A stretch of DNA of 64,000 nt from an uncultured Bacteroidales bacterium (GCA_947253655.1 CAMYAE010000007.1:1-64000), one strand, 5' to 3'. Counted from the stretch's first letter, positions 25,176 through 34,772 are shown. Notes: generated by a model from the letters alone, not told the origin. Numbers and translations: made by a program.

Positions 25176-28100
25176 TAGAAGTCTATATTAATTCCTCCGG
25201 AAACACTTCTTGTAGTAGGGTAGGTCGCTCCCGGCACCTCAGGGTCCATTCCGTCGTAAGAAGTGATGGTGAGGAAGTTATTTAACGACAGATTGAATGA
25301 GACGTCCCTTAGATGTAGCCGTGTTGTCCATTTGTCAGGCAATGACCAGGTTATCAATGCGGTCTTGAGCCTGAAATATGAATTGTCTTTCAGGTAAATT
25401 GCATCTATTATATTGTAATCCATTGGATTGGATGCTGCAAAATTGTATTTTCCGTCGAAGCGGTCATAGATGCGTGGATATTTGACTCCCGTTCTCCTGT
25501 CTTCCGTCCACCTGTCAGTCCTGTCCCGTTTTACATTCAGGTGGTTGGAGTATAAATCACTGAATTCGGACTGGACTTCCTCGGTAGACACCCCGGAATG
25601 AAGGGCATTCATATAACTTGCAGGATACCTTAATTTATCGTAAGTCTTTGACCCGAAAGAATATACACCGGAAAGGCTGAGACGGAGGTTTTTGTAGCCA
25701 AATGAAATATTCAAGCCTCCGGTATAAGGTGCGATTCCCATTCCGAGAAAATATCTGTAATTGTCGGGATTGTTCAAGTCGGACACTTTTCCAAGTGAGG
25801 CATCGTCCCTCAATCTGAAAGAATAAAGGCCTGTCTCCCTGTCAATTCCATAGTATTTTCCTGCAAAAATAGAACTGATAGGGTAGCCTTGGACATAGCG
25901 GTCTTTGGCCGTGATTCCGCTTTTGGATGAAGGAACGTATTTGAGTACTTTGTTGTAGTTGTATGCAAAATTGACCGAGGCAGACAGTTTCCAATCTTTC
26001 GTTTTGATGATTTCCCCTCTTAGGGTAGTCTCTATTCCACTGTTCATTATATCGGCCGAGTTGAAATACACAGAATAGAAACCTGTCGTGGACTGTACTT
26101 GTGAAGAAGTGACGACATCGGAACTTTTTCTGTAATAACCTTCCGTATTTATACACAGCCTGTCTTTCCATAGCCCTAAGTCGAGGCCGGCCTTTGCGTC
26201 CCCTGTCTTTTCCCAGCCGAGATTTGGATTAGGAGCTGCCGGGATTCTCCCCAACATATATGTCTCATCTCCGAAATAACGATATTGCTGTTGTAGGTAT
26301 TTCATTACAAGAAGGTGGGTCGTGCCGCTATTCACATCGCCTGTAAAGCCGTAGGCGGCTCTTATCGTTGCATGGGAGATGACAGGGGCCTTGCTTTTTA
26401 TGAAACTCTCTTCTCCAAGGTGCCATGCCGCACCGGCACTCCATGTAGGATTGAATTGACGATGGCTGCCGAAATTGGAACTGCCGTCTGTTCTAAGAGA
26501 AGCATTCGCGACGAATGTTTTACCGAAATAATAGTCGGCCGAGCCGTAGAAAGAAGCATATCTGGTTTTTGTAAAATACTGTCCGTTAAGTCTTTCCACT
26601 TGACTGAGCCACTGATCCGCAGGTCCCGATATTTCCGGAAGGGAAGAGGTGCCGGTCTTCGGGTCATAATTATATCTTTTGGTGAAAATAGTCTTTGAAT
26701 CTGAGCCTCTGATTTCCGCTCCGGCAAGAACATTAAGAGTATGCTTGTCTTTATATGTCTGATTATAAGCGAGATGACCTCTAAGGATGTAACTGTCACG
26801 GTTTGTGCGATTTTGTGCAATACTGCCATAGAGTTTGGTTTGCGACTTGTCATCGTTGCCGAGCCTGTCCCTGAATGCTGTATAGGTGTATTTGTCCACA
26901 ATCTTGTCTGTGGAATTGTTGGAATAGGAGTAGGAGCCAAGTCCGATAAATTTCAACGGGCCGAAAATATTATAATCGATAGTGACCCTAAGAGTATTGG
27001 AGGTGTTAATTGTGGAGGTGCTGTTGCAATTCAGTTCCCTTAGAATATTGAAACCTCTGTCAGGCAAGACTGTCTCTTTGCTGCGGCCATTATAAAAGCC
27101 CAGGGAAAAATAGGTATTGTCCGCAGAATAGCTCCCGTCTTCCTCATAGGCTTTCTCGTAAGGGTTTGCATAATAAGCATATAGGAAAGCGTTAACATAG
27201 CTGTCCGGGCTTATTGACTTTTGACGTGAAGTCTCTGCACCGAGGTTCAGACGGAGCTTTTCAATAGGATTGAGGTCTATATTGGCATTGAAACTGAAAC
27301 GTTTGTAGTCGTTGTTGATAAGCATTCCGGAATCATCGTTGAAGCCGCCGGAAATATAGTAGGTGTATTTGTTGGAGCCGCCGTTCAGAGACAGATGATG
27401 ATTATGCGAAAAAGCATTTCTGAATAGCAGGTCGTACCAATTTGTGCTGATTCCCCGAAGGCTATTAATATAATCGTCCTGGGCTGCCCTGTCGTCCTTT
27501 ATGGCGGCAAACCTACCCATACCCGACCTTATCTGCCCCACTATGCCTATTACCGGAAATATTGCAGTCGGGTCGTTTTGTGAGCGGACATATCCTTCTT
27601 TGGAAAACTCGTCCCACAACTCCTGTTCCCAGTCAAGTTTTTCCGCACTGTTCATCAGAGCGAGGTTTTTCTGAGGTTTGAAAGACCATGTGAAATTGTT
27701 GTTATATGACACTTTCATCTTGCCGCTTTCGCCTCGTTTGGTCGTTACCACTATTACTCCGTTGGCGGCTCTCGAACCGTAGATAGCAGCTGCCGCCGCA
27801 TCTTTAAGTATCGTAATACTCTCTATATCATTCGGATTTATGCCTCCGACCCCATTTACAAAAATATTGTCGAAGCCGCCTGTCGCAAGTTCTTCAGAAG
27901 AAAGGGCAGGGGAGTCATTCTGGAGCGGCACTCCGTCCACAACCCAAAGCGGCTCGCTGCTGCCGCCGATATTGTTGGCTCCTCTGATTCTGATCCTTGA
28001 CTGTGTCCCCGGCTGTCCTGAAACGGCCTGAACGGCAACTCCGGCCACCTCTCCCTGCATAAGGGCACTTACAGAGGCGAGAGGCTTCGATTTGAATTTA

Positions 28101-28489
28101 TCCGAATCGATAATTCCGACAGAGCCTGTGATACGTTTTACAGTGGTCTGGGCATATCCCGTCACGACCACCTTGTCGAGTTCGGTGTTGTCAAATTCCA
28201 GGATTATACCGACATTATCAAGCTTCCGGTTAATAATATCATATTCATAGTCTTTCATTCCGAGCGAGGAGAATATCACAGCTTTCACTCCTTCGGGAAT
28301 GTCAAGTTCGAACTTGCCGTCAGAATCGGTAATGGCACCTTTGGACGCAAGCCCTTTGCAGAGCACACCGGCACCGATTACCGGGTTTCCGTCGGTGTCG
28401 GAAACTGTCCCGGTCATCTTTCTCGATTGTCCGGCTGCTGTGGCCGCAAAAGATAATGAAAGTAAAAATATGTATATTAACTTTTTCAA
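25175..28489 (-). CDS. SusC/RagA-family TonB-dependent transporter
   Basis: An 1104-residue outer-membrane transporter: signal peptide 1-20, regulatory-like domain about 23-110 (MTGTVSDTDGNPVIGAGVLCKG), plug about 120-260 (SEPLWVVDGVPL, INPNDIESITILKDAAAAAIYGSRAANGVIVVTTKRG) and a barrel ending INIDF. It has no STN domain, so FecR control is not expected. The only start that fits the signal peptide is TTG at 28489, five bases after the stop of the nicotinate phosphoribosyltransferase gene. This leaves no room for a promoter and implies read-through or coupling. Confidence 0.92.
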   Translation of the reverse strand: MKKLIYIFLLSLSFAATAAGQSRKMTGTVSDTDGNPVIGAGVLCKGLASKGAITDSDGKFELDIPEGVKAVIFSSLGMKDYEYDIINRKLDNVGIILEFDNTELDKVVVTGYAQTTVKRITGSVGIIDSDKFKSKPLASVSALMQGEVAGVAVQAVSGQPGTQSRIRIRGANNIGGSSEPLWVVDGVPLQNDSPALSSEELATGGFDNIFVNGVGGINPNDIESITILKDAAAAAIYGSRAANGVIVVTTKRGESGKMKVSYNNNFTWSFKPQKNLALMNSAEKLDWEQELWDEFSKEGYVRSQNDPTAIFPVIGIVGQIRSGMGRFAAIKDDRAAQDDYINSLRGISTNWYDLLFRNAFSHNHHLSLNGGSNKYTYYISGGFNDDSGMLINNDYKRFSFNANIDLNPIEKLRLNLGAETSRQKSISPDSYVNAFLYAYYANPYEKAYEEDGSYSADNTYFSLGFYNGRSKETVLPDRGFNILRELNCNSTSTINTSNTLRVTIDYNIFGPLKFIGLGSYSYSNNSTDKIVDKYTYTAFRDRLGNDDKSQTKLYGSIAQNRTNRDSYILRGHLAYNQTYKDKHTLNVLAGAEIRGSDSKTIFTKRYNYDPKTGTSSLPEISGPADQWLSQVERLNGQYFTKTRYASFYGSADYYFGKTFVANASLRTDGSSNFGSHRQFNPTWSAGAAWHLGEESFIKSKAPVISHATIRAAYGFTGDVNSGTTHLLVMKYLQQQYRYFGDETYMLGRIPAAPNPNLGWEKTGDAKAGLDLGLWKDRLCINTEGYYRKSSDVVTSSQVQSTTGFYSVYFNSADIMNSGIETTLRGEIIKTKDWKLSASVNFAYNYNKVLKYVPSSKSGITAKDRYVQGYPISSIFAGKYYGIDRETGLYSFRLRDDASLGKVSDLNNPDNYRYFLGMGIAPYTGGLNISFGYKNLRLSLSGVYSFGSKTYDKLRYPASYMNALHSGVSTEEVQSEFSDLYSNHLNVKRDRTDRWTEDRRTGVKYPRIYDRFDGKYNFAASNPMDYNIIDAIYLKDNSYFRLKTALITWSLPDKWTTRLHLRDVSFNLSLNNFLTITSYDGMDPEVPGATYPTTRSVSGGINIDF

Positions 28490-28494
28490 TAGGA

Positions 28495-29985
28495 CTAATC
28501 TATTTGGAATTCTTTAATCTCTTTATTCAGTCTCTCCAAAATGCCGAGCTTCACCTGACGCATCTCCTCTGATATATCCACCTTGTAGTAGTGTGGGTTT
28601 ATCAGACGTCGCTCCGACGGGCTGAAACGGTGCAGGGTGCTGTTGTAGAACTCTTTCTTTTCAATTAAGGTGTGGTGCTCGCAAACCTCCTTGCCGCCCT
28701 CTATGACAATGGATTGCAATGGCCTGAATGTGTATGTGCCGGCCTCGAAAGTCTTGAACTTATATCTGTCCTGCTCATCGTAGATAGTGAATTCCTCACC
28801 GGCCTCTATTCTCCTTGACGTCTCGTCACCCCTTAGGCAGGTTACGTCGGCCTTATGTATCTCACCCATTTCCGCATCCTTTTTGGTAATCCTGTATGTG
28901 ATTTGGAATCCGGGGTTTATAAGTTTTATAGTGTCTTCCGATCTCTTCAAAACCGGCTCATTGTCAATGCTTACCAATTTGTAGACATTGCCGAAGCAAG
29001 GGGCTGCCTTGCTGGTGGCTATGGCATCCCCGACACCGTAGCCGTCTATTCGTGCTCCCTGCCTTTCCAAATCTGTAATCAGGTATTCGTCCAATGAGTT
29101 GGTGGCGAATATCTTGCAATTCTTCATCCCATGTTCGTCAAGTATATTCCGGACTTCTGTCGACAGGTAGGCAAGGTCGCCGCTGTCCAGACGTATTCCG
29201 TAACCATGCGGGTAGGAGTCATCTATGCCTTTCTCTTTGAATGCCCGTATTGCATTGAGTATGCCGCATTTGAGAGTGTCGTAGGTGTCAATCAGCAGAA
29301 TCAGGTTTTCTCCTTTGTGAGTTTCGATATAGTCTAAAAAAGCCTTGTGCTCTCCTTCAACCGTACTGCCGTAAGATGTTACGAAGCTGTGAGCCATGGT
29401 GCCGCTTGACGGGACACCATTGATAGCCCCCGTAAGGATATTGGAAGTGTTGGAACAGCCGGCTATGATTGCAGCTTTACCTCCGTAAATCGCTGCCCAT
29501 GGGCCATGGGCCCTTCTTGAGCCAAATTCGCTGACGGGCCTGTCTGTCGCACGGCACACTCTGGAAGCCTTGGTGGCTACTGCCATTTGGTGATTCATAA
29601 TGCACAGAATGGGGGTTTCAAGCACTTGTGCCTCAATAAGTGGAGCCTCAACAATGATGATAGGCTGATTCGGAAAGGCAATCTCCCCCTCCCGCATTGC
29701 ATAGATGTTCCCTGTGAACTTCATCTTTGAGAGGTATTCCCTGAACGGGGCATATTCTGCTCCCGGAATAAACTTTTCATAAAATTCTGCCGGCTCTCCT
29801 CCCAGCTGCCGGACCATTGAAATAACTTCCTCCGTGCCACTGACGACAGCCCAATTGTTGTTCTCCGGTGCGACCCTGTAAAACATGTTGAAAATGGCTA
29901 TCTTGTCTTTTCTTCCGGTTTCATAAAAAGACTTTCCCATTGTGTATTGGTATTTGTCTGAGCAATAAGCGTTTTTGAGTTCCAT
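28495..29985 (-). CDS. pncB: Nicotinate phosphoribosyltransferase
   Basis: A 496-residue cytoplasmic enzyme of NAD salvage that joins nicotinate to PRPP, giving nicotinate mononucleotide. Family marks include SDKYQYTMG near the start, EFGSRRAHGPWAAIYGG at about 153-169, GTMAHSFVTSYG, IRLDSGDL and NSLDEYLI. The length fits the long bacterial type. A -7 box lies about 31-38 bases upstream. NadD, which uses the product, is encoded at about 47 kb. Downstream the gene runs almost without gap into a susC gene. The nicotinamide-using relative is less likely given the sequence marks. Confidence 0.9.
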   Translation of the reverse strand: MELKNAYCSDKYQYTMGKSFYETGRKDKIAIFNMFYRVAPENNNWAVVSGTEEVISMVRQLGGEPAEFYEKFIPGAEYAPFREYLSKMKFTGNIYAMREGEIAFPNQPIIIVEAPLIEAQVLETPILCIMNHQMAVATKASRVCRATDRPVSEFGSRRAHGPWAAIYGGKAAIIAGCSNTSNILTGAINGVPSSGTMAHSFVTSYGSTVEGEHKAFLDYIETHKGENLILLIDTYDTLKCGILNAIRAFKEKGIDDSYPHGYGIRLDSGDLAYLSTEVRNILDEHGMKNCKIFATNSLDEYLITDLERQGARIDGYGVGDAIATSKAAPCFGNVYKLVSIDNEPVLKRSEDTIKLINPGFQITYRITKKDAEMGEIHKADVTCLRGDETSRRIEAGEEFTIYDEQDRYKFKTFEAGTYTFRPLQSIVIEGGKEVCEHHTLIEKKEFYNSTLHRFSPSERRLINPHYYKVDISEEMRQVKLGILERLNKEIKEFQID

Positions 29986-30015
29986 ATCAATAGTTGTAGA
30001 TTTGACCCGTTTTCA

Positions 30016-30023
30016 CAAATATA
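30016..30023 (-). promoter_or_regulatory. Candidate -7 box of pncB
   Basis: The minus strand reads TATATTTG, a full TAnnTTTG match about 31 bases before the pncB start. No clear TTTG was seen at the -33 position. Confidence 0.45.
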
Positions 30024-30107
30024 CTTATTTATAAATATAATTTTCATTATTTCTGAAAGTTAGTCTTAAAATCGCCGCCGGTCTGTCAGAAGAAGTCGTT
30101 CTTTTTG

Positions 30108-30115
30108 TATATTTG
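30108..30115 (+). promoter_or_regulatory. Candidate -7 box of the 30.1 kb membrane-protein gene
   Basis: TATATTTG lies 27 bases before the ATG at 30143. No good -33 box is present at 19-20 bases. Confidence 0.4.
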
Positions 30116-30142
30116 TTGAAATTACACCAATTATCTTAAGTT

Positions 30143-30682
30143 ATGAGAGTCTGTATCAGGGCAGCAGTTCTATTAGCTGTTTTATTTTCAAGTCATTATG
30201 TACTATATGCGGAGGAAACACATATTGTTGCAGATGAAGCTTCGGTCTGTTCTGTCTCCGATGTCGGTATTGACGGACACAAGAAGGCATCGATAGATAT
30301 GCTCGAATGCTTGATTATATATAATGGGCAATGGATTGAGCCGAATTCCTCTACAAGCACCATTCCTCCGTATTGTTATAATAGATATAGATTCGGAAGC
30401 TCCATGATGAGGACAGGGTTTTTCATTTTTACGGCTAACGTCGGAAGCGCGATAGGTTATATAGCGACAACTGCAATATTAGGAGGAAAAGTAAGCAATG
30501 TGGCTATATGGACTTTTGGAGGACTTGCAGCCGTAGGCTCCGCACTCTACCTTACGGGATTTCTAAATATGAGAAAAGTCGTTAATATACTCAATTCACA
30601 GAATTTATCTTCTAATGAGCGTATCTATATGAATTTCGGCCTGCAGAAAGACGGGACTATCGGACTTGCTGTTAATTTTTGA
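30143..30682 (+). CDS. Uncharacterised membrane protein
   Basis: A 179-residue protein with a signal peptide (1-23, ending LYA) and two hydrophobic helices at about 92-114 and 118-140 (FFIFTANVGSAIGYIATTAIL, VAIWTFGGLAAVGSALYL). No family was recognised. It is followed 15 bases later by the kinase-RapZ fusion gene on the same strand, so the two may be co-transcribed. Nothing in the sequence connects it with the kinase function. Confidence 0.65.
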   Translation: MRVCIRAAVLLAVLFSSHYVLYAEETHIVADEASVCSVSDVGIDGHKKASIDMLECLIIYNGQWIEPNSSTSTIPPYCYNRYRFGSSMMRTGFFIFTANVGSAIGYIATTAILGGKVSNVAIWTFGGLAAVGSALYLTGFLNMRKVVNILNSQNLSSNERIYMNFGLQKDGTIGLAVNF

Positions 30683-30697
30683 TTTTACGGAAGCTCT

Positions 30698-32119
30698 ATG
30701 ACAGAAAAACTAAAAGAATTATTCGAATCATATACGGGTAGCGGGGTGGTTTCGGCAGAGGAACTTCCGGCTTCCGGTAGCAATCGGAGATATTTCAGAA
30801 TCTCCGGGGCAGGAGGCACAAGCCTTATTGGAGCGATAGGGACAAGTGTTGAAGAGAACAAGGCTTTTATAGCTATCGGCAGACATTTTATTTCCAAAGG
30901 GATAAAGGTCCCGAAGATTTTTGCCGTCTCGCAGGACAGTCTTTGCTATCTAATGGAAGACTTGGGAAGCACCGGACTTTTTGACTTGGTAAGGCAAGGC
31001 CGCGAGAGCGGGGAATACTCCATGTTCGAAAGGCGATTGCTGTGCAGGGCTATCGCCAAACTCCCTGAAATACAGTTTGTCGGAGCCGACGGATTAGACT
31101 GGTCGGCCTGCTACCCGGAGCCTTGCTTCAATGAACGGACAGTGCTCTTTGACCTGAATTATTTCAAGTATTGTTTCCTGAAAGCAACCGGCTTGGATTT
31201 CAACGAAGTGCTGTTGCAGGACGATTTCGAGAAGCTGAAGGATGATTTGACCGGAGACTGCGGCAACACCTTCATGTACAGGGATTTTCAGGCGAGGAAT
31301 GTAATGGTCAGGGATGATGAAATGTATTTCATTGATTTCCAGGGAGGAAGAAGAGGCCCGGTTTATTATGACATTGCTTCTTTTGTGTGGCAGGCAAGTT
31401 CCAGATACCCGGAAAGCCTTAAGGAGGAGCTTGTGAAGACCTATTTAGCCGCTTTGAAAGGATATACCCAAGTCGATGAGGACTGTTTTCATGAAAGGCT
31501 ACGGCTTTTTGTCCTTTTCAGGACCTTGCAAGTATTGGGCACTTATGGCTTTAGAGGCTATTTCGAGAAGAAACCGCATTTTATAGCGAGTGTGCCGCAC
31601 GCTCTCGGCAACCTCAGAAAGCTGCTCGCAAAGCCTTTTGAGCGTTATCCGTATTTGTCCGAAATTTTGCTTAAGCTTGCGAATATGCCTGAACTCAACT
31701 CGGTGTCATCGGATAGAAGATTAGAGGTCAGGATATATAGCTTCGCCTATAAAAAAGGCATTCCGGCCGACACTACGGGCAATGGCGGAGGATATGTATT
31801 CGATTGCAGGGCAATCAATAATCCCGGAAAATTTGAATATTACAGACAGTTCACCGGAATGGATGCCGAGGTGATCAAATTCTTGGAGGACGACGGGGAA
31901 GTCCTCAAATTCCTCGGCAGCGTATATCCTTTGGTGGATTCCCATGTCAGACGTTTCATCGGGCGGAAATTCACCAATTTGCAAGTTTGTTTCGGCTGCA
32001 CAGGCGGACAGCACCGTTCGGTATATTGTGCGGAGCGGCTTGCCTCTCATTTGGCCTCCGAATTTGACCTCAAGATTACATTGACCCATAGGGAATTGGG
32101 AATAGAAAAAATCATTTAA
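30698..32119 (+). CDS. AmgK-like sugar kinase fused to a RapZ C-terminal domain
   Basis: A 473-residue cytoplasmic fusion. Residues 20-320 form an aminoglycoside-phosphotransferase-fold kinase: YRDFQARN at 194-201 (catalytic Asp196, metal-binding Asn201; the usual HxD reads Y-R-D) and IDFQGG at 212-217 with Asp213 as the DFG-type metal ligand. Residues 342-467 match the RapZ C-terminal domain: EVRIYSFAYKKGIP, FDCRAINNPG, GCTGGQHRSV at 433-442 and HREL at 464-467. In E. coli that domain binds glucosamine-6-phosphate and RNA. RapZ's own P-loop domain is absent. The next gene is MurU-like, which supports an AmgK role: phosphorylation of MurNAc (or GlcNAc) at C1 for UDP-MurNAc recycling. Confidence 0.85.
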   Translation: MTEKLKELFESYTGSGVVSAEELPASGSNRRYFRISGAGGTSLIGAIGTSVEENKAFIAIGRHFISKGIKVPKIFAVSQDSLCYLMEDLGSTGLFDLVRQGRESGEYSMFERRLLCRAIAKLPEIQFVGADGLDWSACYPEPCFNERTVLFDLNYFKYCFLKATGLDFNEVLLQDDFEKLKDDLTGDCGNTFMYRDFQARNVMVRDDEMYFIDFQGGRRGPVYYDIASFVWQASSRYPESLKEELVKTYLAALKGYTQVDEDCFHERLRLFVLFRTLQVLGTYGFRGYFEKKPHFIASVPHALGNLRKLLAKPFERYPYLSEILLKLANMPELNSVSSDRRLEVRIYSFAYKKGIPADTTGNGGGYVFDCRAINNPGKFEYYRQFTGMDAEVIKFLEDDGEVLKFLGSVYPLVDSHVRRFIGRKFTNLQVCFGCTGGQHRSVYCAERLASHLASEFDLKITLTHRELGIEKII

Positions 32120-32127
32120 TAAGAATA

Positions 32128-32880
32128 ATGCAGAACGTCAGGAAAGCGATGATATTTGCTGCCGGGCTCGGTACAAGGCTTCGCCCGCTTACGGACAGTT
32201 TGCCAAAGGCTTTGGTGCCTGTGGCTGGCAAGCCGTTGTTGTGGCATGTAATCAATAAACTGAAGTCTTCCGGAATAGAGGAGGTGGTGGTGAATGTCCA
32301 CCATTTCGCTGACATGCTCATCGGCTATCTGAATGATAATGACTTCGGCGTCACTGTCTCGGTTTCCGATGAAAGGGCTTTCCTGAGGGAGACGGGGGGA
32401 GGAATTCGTTTTGCCGAGCCTTTATTGTCTCTTGAAGCTTCGGAGTCTTTCATCGTCCACAACGTCGACATATTATCCAATCTGAATATCCCTGAATTTG
32501 TGGAAGCGGCTAAGCCTGACGCCTTGTCTACAATAGTTGTAAGTGGCAGGGAGACAAGCCGTTATTTCTTGTTTGACGAAAATATGAGATTGGCGGGCTG
32601 GACCAATGTTTCAACAGGGGAGGTCAGGTCGCCTTATCCTCATCTCGATGTGGCCCATTGCCGCAAATTGGCCTTTGCCGGAATTCATCTGATGTCCGGT
32701 GAGGTGTTCAGGGCTTTTGAGAAAGAGAAAGCCGGAGACAGGTTTTCCGTCACCGACTTCTATATCAAGGCTTGCGCCGATTATCCGATATATGGCTATA
32801 TTCCTGACAATCTTAAACTTATGGATGTCGGCAAAATAGAAACCCTTAAAGAGGCCGAATCATTTCTTCAGGCTCTATAA
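32128..32880 (+). CDS. murU: MurU-like sugar-1-phosphate nucleotidyltransferase
   Basis: A 250-residue cytoplasmic enzyme of the sugar nucleotidyltransferase family. It carries the signature AAGLGTRLRP at 11-20 and LPKAL at 25-29, and a NVDIL metal-binding turn later. It starts 8 bases after the kinase-RapZ gene, the same pairing as amgK-murU, in which the transferase makes UDP-MurNAc from MurNAc-1-phosphate and bypasses fosfomycin-sensitive MurA. A mannose- or glucose-1-phosphate transferase would look similar, so the name is based on the neighbour. The 3' end overlaps the convergent protease gene by 35 bases. Confidence 0.78.
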   Translation: MQNVRKAMIFAAGLGTRLRPLTDSLPKALVPVAGKPLLWHVINKLKSSGIEEVVVNVHHFADMLIGYLNDNDFGVTVSVSDERAFLRETGGGIRFAEPLLSLEASESFIVHNVDILSNLNIPEFVEAAKPDALSTIVVSGRETSRYFLFDENMRLAGWTNVSTGEVRSPYPHLDVAHCRKLAFAGIHLMSGEVFRAFEKEKAGDRFSVTDFYIKACADYPIYGYIPDNLKLMDVGKIETLKEAESFLQAL

Positions 32881-33778
32881 TGTCGCAGCTGCCTTCGGGG
32901 CGGAGCGGCTCTATCTTGTATATTATTGCATAGCAGATATATGCGATGAGGACAACCGAAACTGCACAGATAATCGCAAAAGTGCTTTTCGGCATAATGT
33001 CAAGCCAGGACTCGGCATCTTTCAACGGGTCTATATTGCCTAATATCAGTGCAATAGTATTGTTGGTGAAATGTATCAGCATTGTCATTTTAAGAGAACC
33101 GGTCTTATAATAGACATATCCCATGAACATGCCGAGAATAAATGCAGGTATTGCCTGCCACGGATTCATGTGGATAATAGCGAAGAACAGGGCTGAAATC
33201 GTTATTGCCCATACGGGACGCAGAGTGCCGCCGTTCTTATCCCTGTGGTTGAGTAAGCCTCTCAATACTGTTCCACGACATAGCCATTCTTCGAAAAACG
33301 GGGCGAAGATGCTGACGCACAGAAAATTAGATAAGAAATTTCCCTGTGTCATACTCTTCATCAGGTCCTCAAGGTATTCCGGCATCGGAGGCAGAATCGA
33401 TAACAGGGCGTCGATTGGGAAAGAGAAAGCCATGGTGACTATTATAACCAGTCCGGCCAAAGCCGGTCCTCCGGTCGCACCGAAATTGTTGTTGTCGAGT
33501 GCATATCCCTTTTCGAACATCATATTCCTGTTGCTGATATATTTGGCTGCTATCATGGCCGGGATGAACATCACAGGGTAGGAAATGAGCATTCCGTAAT
33601 TTATGGCGGCCTCTCTGCCTGCGGCCATGGTGAACGCCATTGTGAAGAGAGAGCCTGCAACCGCGCCGACAAGCAGCCAGCCAAGCATGATAAACATCCC
33701 TTTTATGCCGGGCACATGCCAGGCGTATCCAGAATATATGTCGAAATTCTGTCCGGAGCTTCTTCTGAAAAATCCCAT
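32846..33778 (-). CDS. CPBP-family intramembrane glutamic protease
   Basis: A 310-residue membrane protein with seven or eight hydrophobic segments and the three motifs of the CPBP (CAAX protease and bacteriocin-processing, Abi) family: EEWLCRG at 163-169 (EExxxR), FFAIIHM at 198-204 and HFTNN at 236-240 (HxxxN). In other bacteria these act in peptide maturation or self-immunity, but here no peptide precursor is adjacent. The gene is on the opposite strand from murU and 18 bases downstream of the nucleotidyltransferase gene, probably co-transcribed with it. Confidence 0.88.
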   Translation of the reverse strand: MGFFRRSSGQNFDIYSGYAWHVPGIKGMFIMLGWLLVGAVAGSLFTMAFTMAAGREAAINYGMLISYPVMFIPAMIAAKYISNRNMMFEKGYALDNNNFGATGGPALAGLVIIVTMAFSFPIDALLSILPPMPEYLEDLMKSMTQGNFLSNFLCVSIFAPFFEEWLCRGTVLRGLLNHRDKNGGTLRPVWAITISALFFAIIHMNPWQAIPAFILGMFMGYVYYKTGSLKMTMLIHFTNNTIALILGNIDPLKDAESWLDIMPKSTFAIICAVSVVLIAYICYAIIYKIEPLRPEGSCDIIEPEEMIRPL

Positions 33779-33796
33779 TGCAACTTTGCGATACTA

Positions 33797-34732
33797 TTAT
33801 TTATACAACGGTGTAGGATAAACCCCTTTGGCCGCAAATTCCTTGAACTTTGCCACTACAGCCGGGCGGTCTTCTTTGTATGTGACCCCGAACCAGTGTG
33901 ATGGAGTGGACAGTACTTCGCATTCGGCTTCTCCGGCCTTTATCATACAATCCACTGCGTATGGAATATAATATTCTTTTTTCAGTTCGGAATTGTTCTT
34001 TTTAAGAAAATCAATGAAAATCTTTTCACTCTTTTCAAAATAGTCCGGTGTGAATCCCCACATATTCATGGAACACAAGTCCTTGCCATTCAGTTCTATA
34101 TGAGTTTCCCCGTTCACCGAGTTGTCGCCGTAGACTTTCCCGTCAGCCTCCTTGGCTATATTCAGGTGTTCTGCGATGTCGGTAAGGTGGCGGCTCTCGT
34201 CATAAAAGCAGATGCCTCTGGATACGCCTCCCGATTCGGAGAGGGTGTTGTCAAGCTCGAAGCCGATTATACTGTAGATGCCTTTGGAATCCTTGTGAGA
34301 CCTTAGCCAATCTCCGAGTACCTTGAAAGACTCTTTTCCGTAGTAGTCGTCACCGTTGATTACGGCAAAAGGCTCATGGATTGTGTCCTTTGCCATAAGA
34401 ATGGCATGAGCCGTGCCCCAAGGCTTCTGACGTTCCGGATTCAATTCGAAACCGGCAGGAATCTTGTCCAACTCCTGTGTGACGAAAACGAATTCGAGGG
34501 GCTGACCGTCAATACATTTGACATTGCTGTATTTCTTCCTTACGCTTTCCTCAAACTCTTCCCTGAAATATTCTCTGACAATATAAACTACTTTTCCGAA
34601 GCCTGCATTTACAGCATCGAAGATAGAATAATCGATAATCGTTTCTCCGTTGGGGCCGAGGCCGTCCATTTGTTTAAGTCCGCCATAGCGGCTGCCCATG
34701 CCAGCAGCAAGAACAAGAAGTGTTGGTTTCAT
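33797..34732 (-). CDS. Sugar nucleotidyltransferase family protein
   Basis: A 311-residue cytoplasmic protein with the nucleotidyltransferase signature LAAGMGSRYGGLKQ at 7-20 and the metal-binding INGDDYYG near 125. The C-terminal part is longer than in simple glucose-1-phosphate thymidylyltransferases and of the type common in Bacteroidota genomes without assigned substrate. It may activate a hexose-phosphate for surface polysaccharide. Divergent from the FtsB-like gene 45 bases upstream. Confidence 0.78.
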   Translation of the reverse strand: MKPTLLVLAAGMGSRYGGLKQMDGLGPNGETIIDYSIFDAVNAGFGKVVYIVREYFREEFEESVRKKYSNVKCIDGQPLEFVFVTQELDKIPAGFELNPERQKPWGTAHAILMAKDTIHEPFAVINGDDYYGKESFKVLGDWLRSHKDSKGIYSIIGFELDNTLSESGGVSRGICFYDESRHLTDIAEHLNIAKEADGKVYGDNSVNGETHIELNGKDLCSMNMWGFTPDYFEKSEKIFIDFLKKNNSELKKEYYIPYAVDCMIKAGEAECEVLSTPSHWFGVTYKEDRPAVVAKFKEFAAKGVYPTPLYK

Positions 34733-34772
34733 TTTATTATATTAATTAGTTCCTAAATCATACAAATTTAAT

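Noticed and set aside
26398..26940. A 180-codon frame on the same strand inside a susC gene
   Set aside because: It lies in another frame of a continuous TonB transporter gene with normal plug and barrel motifs.
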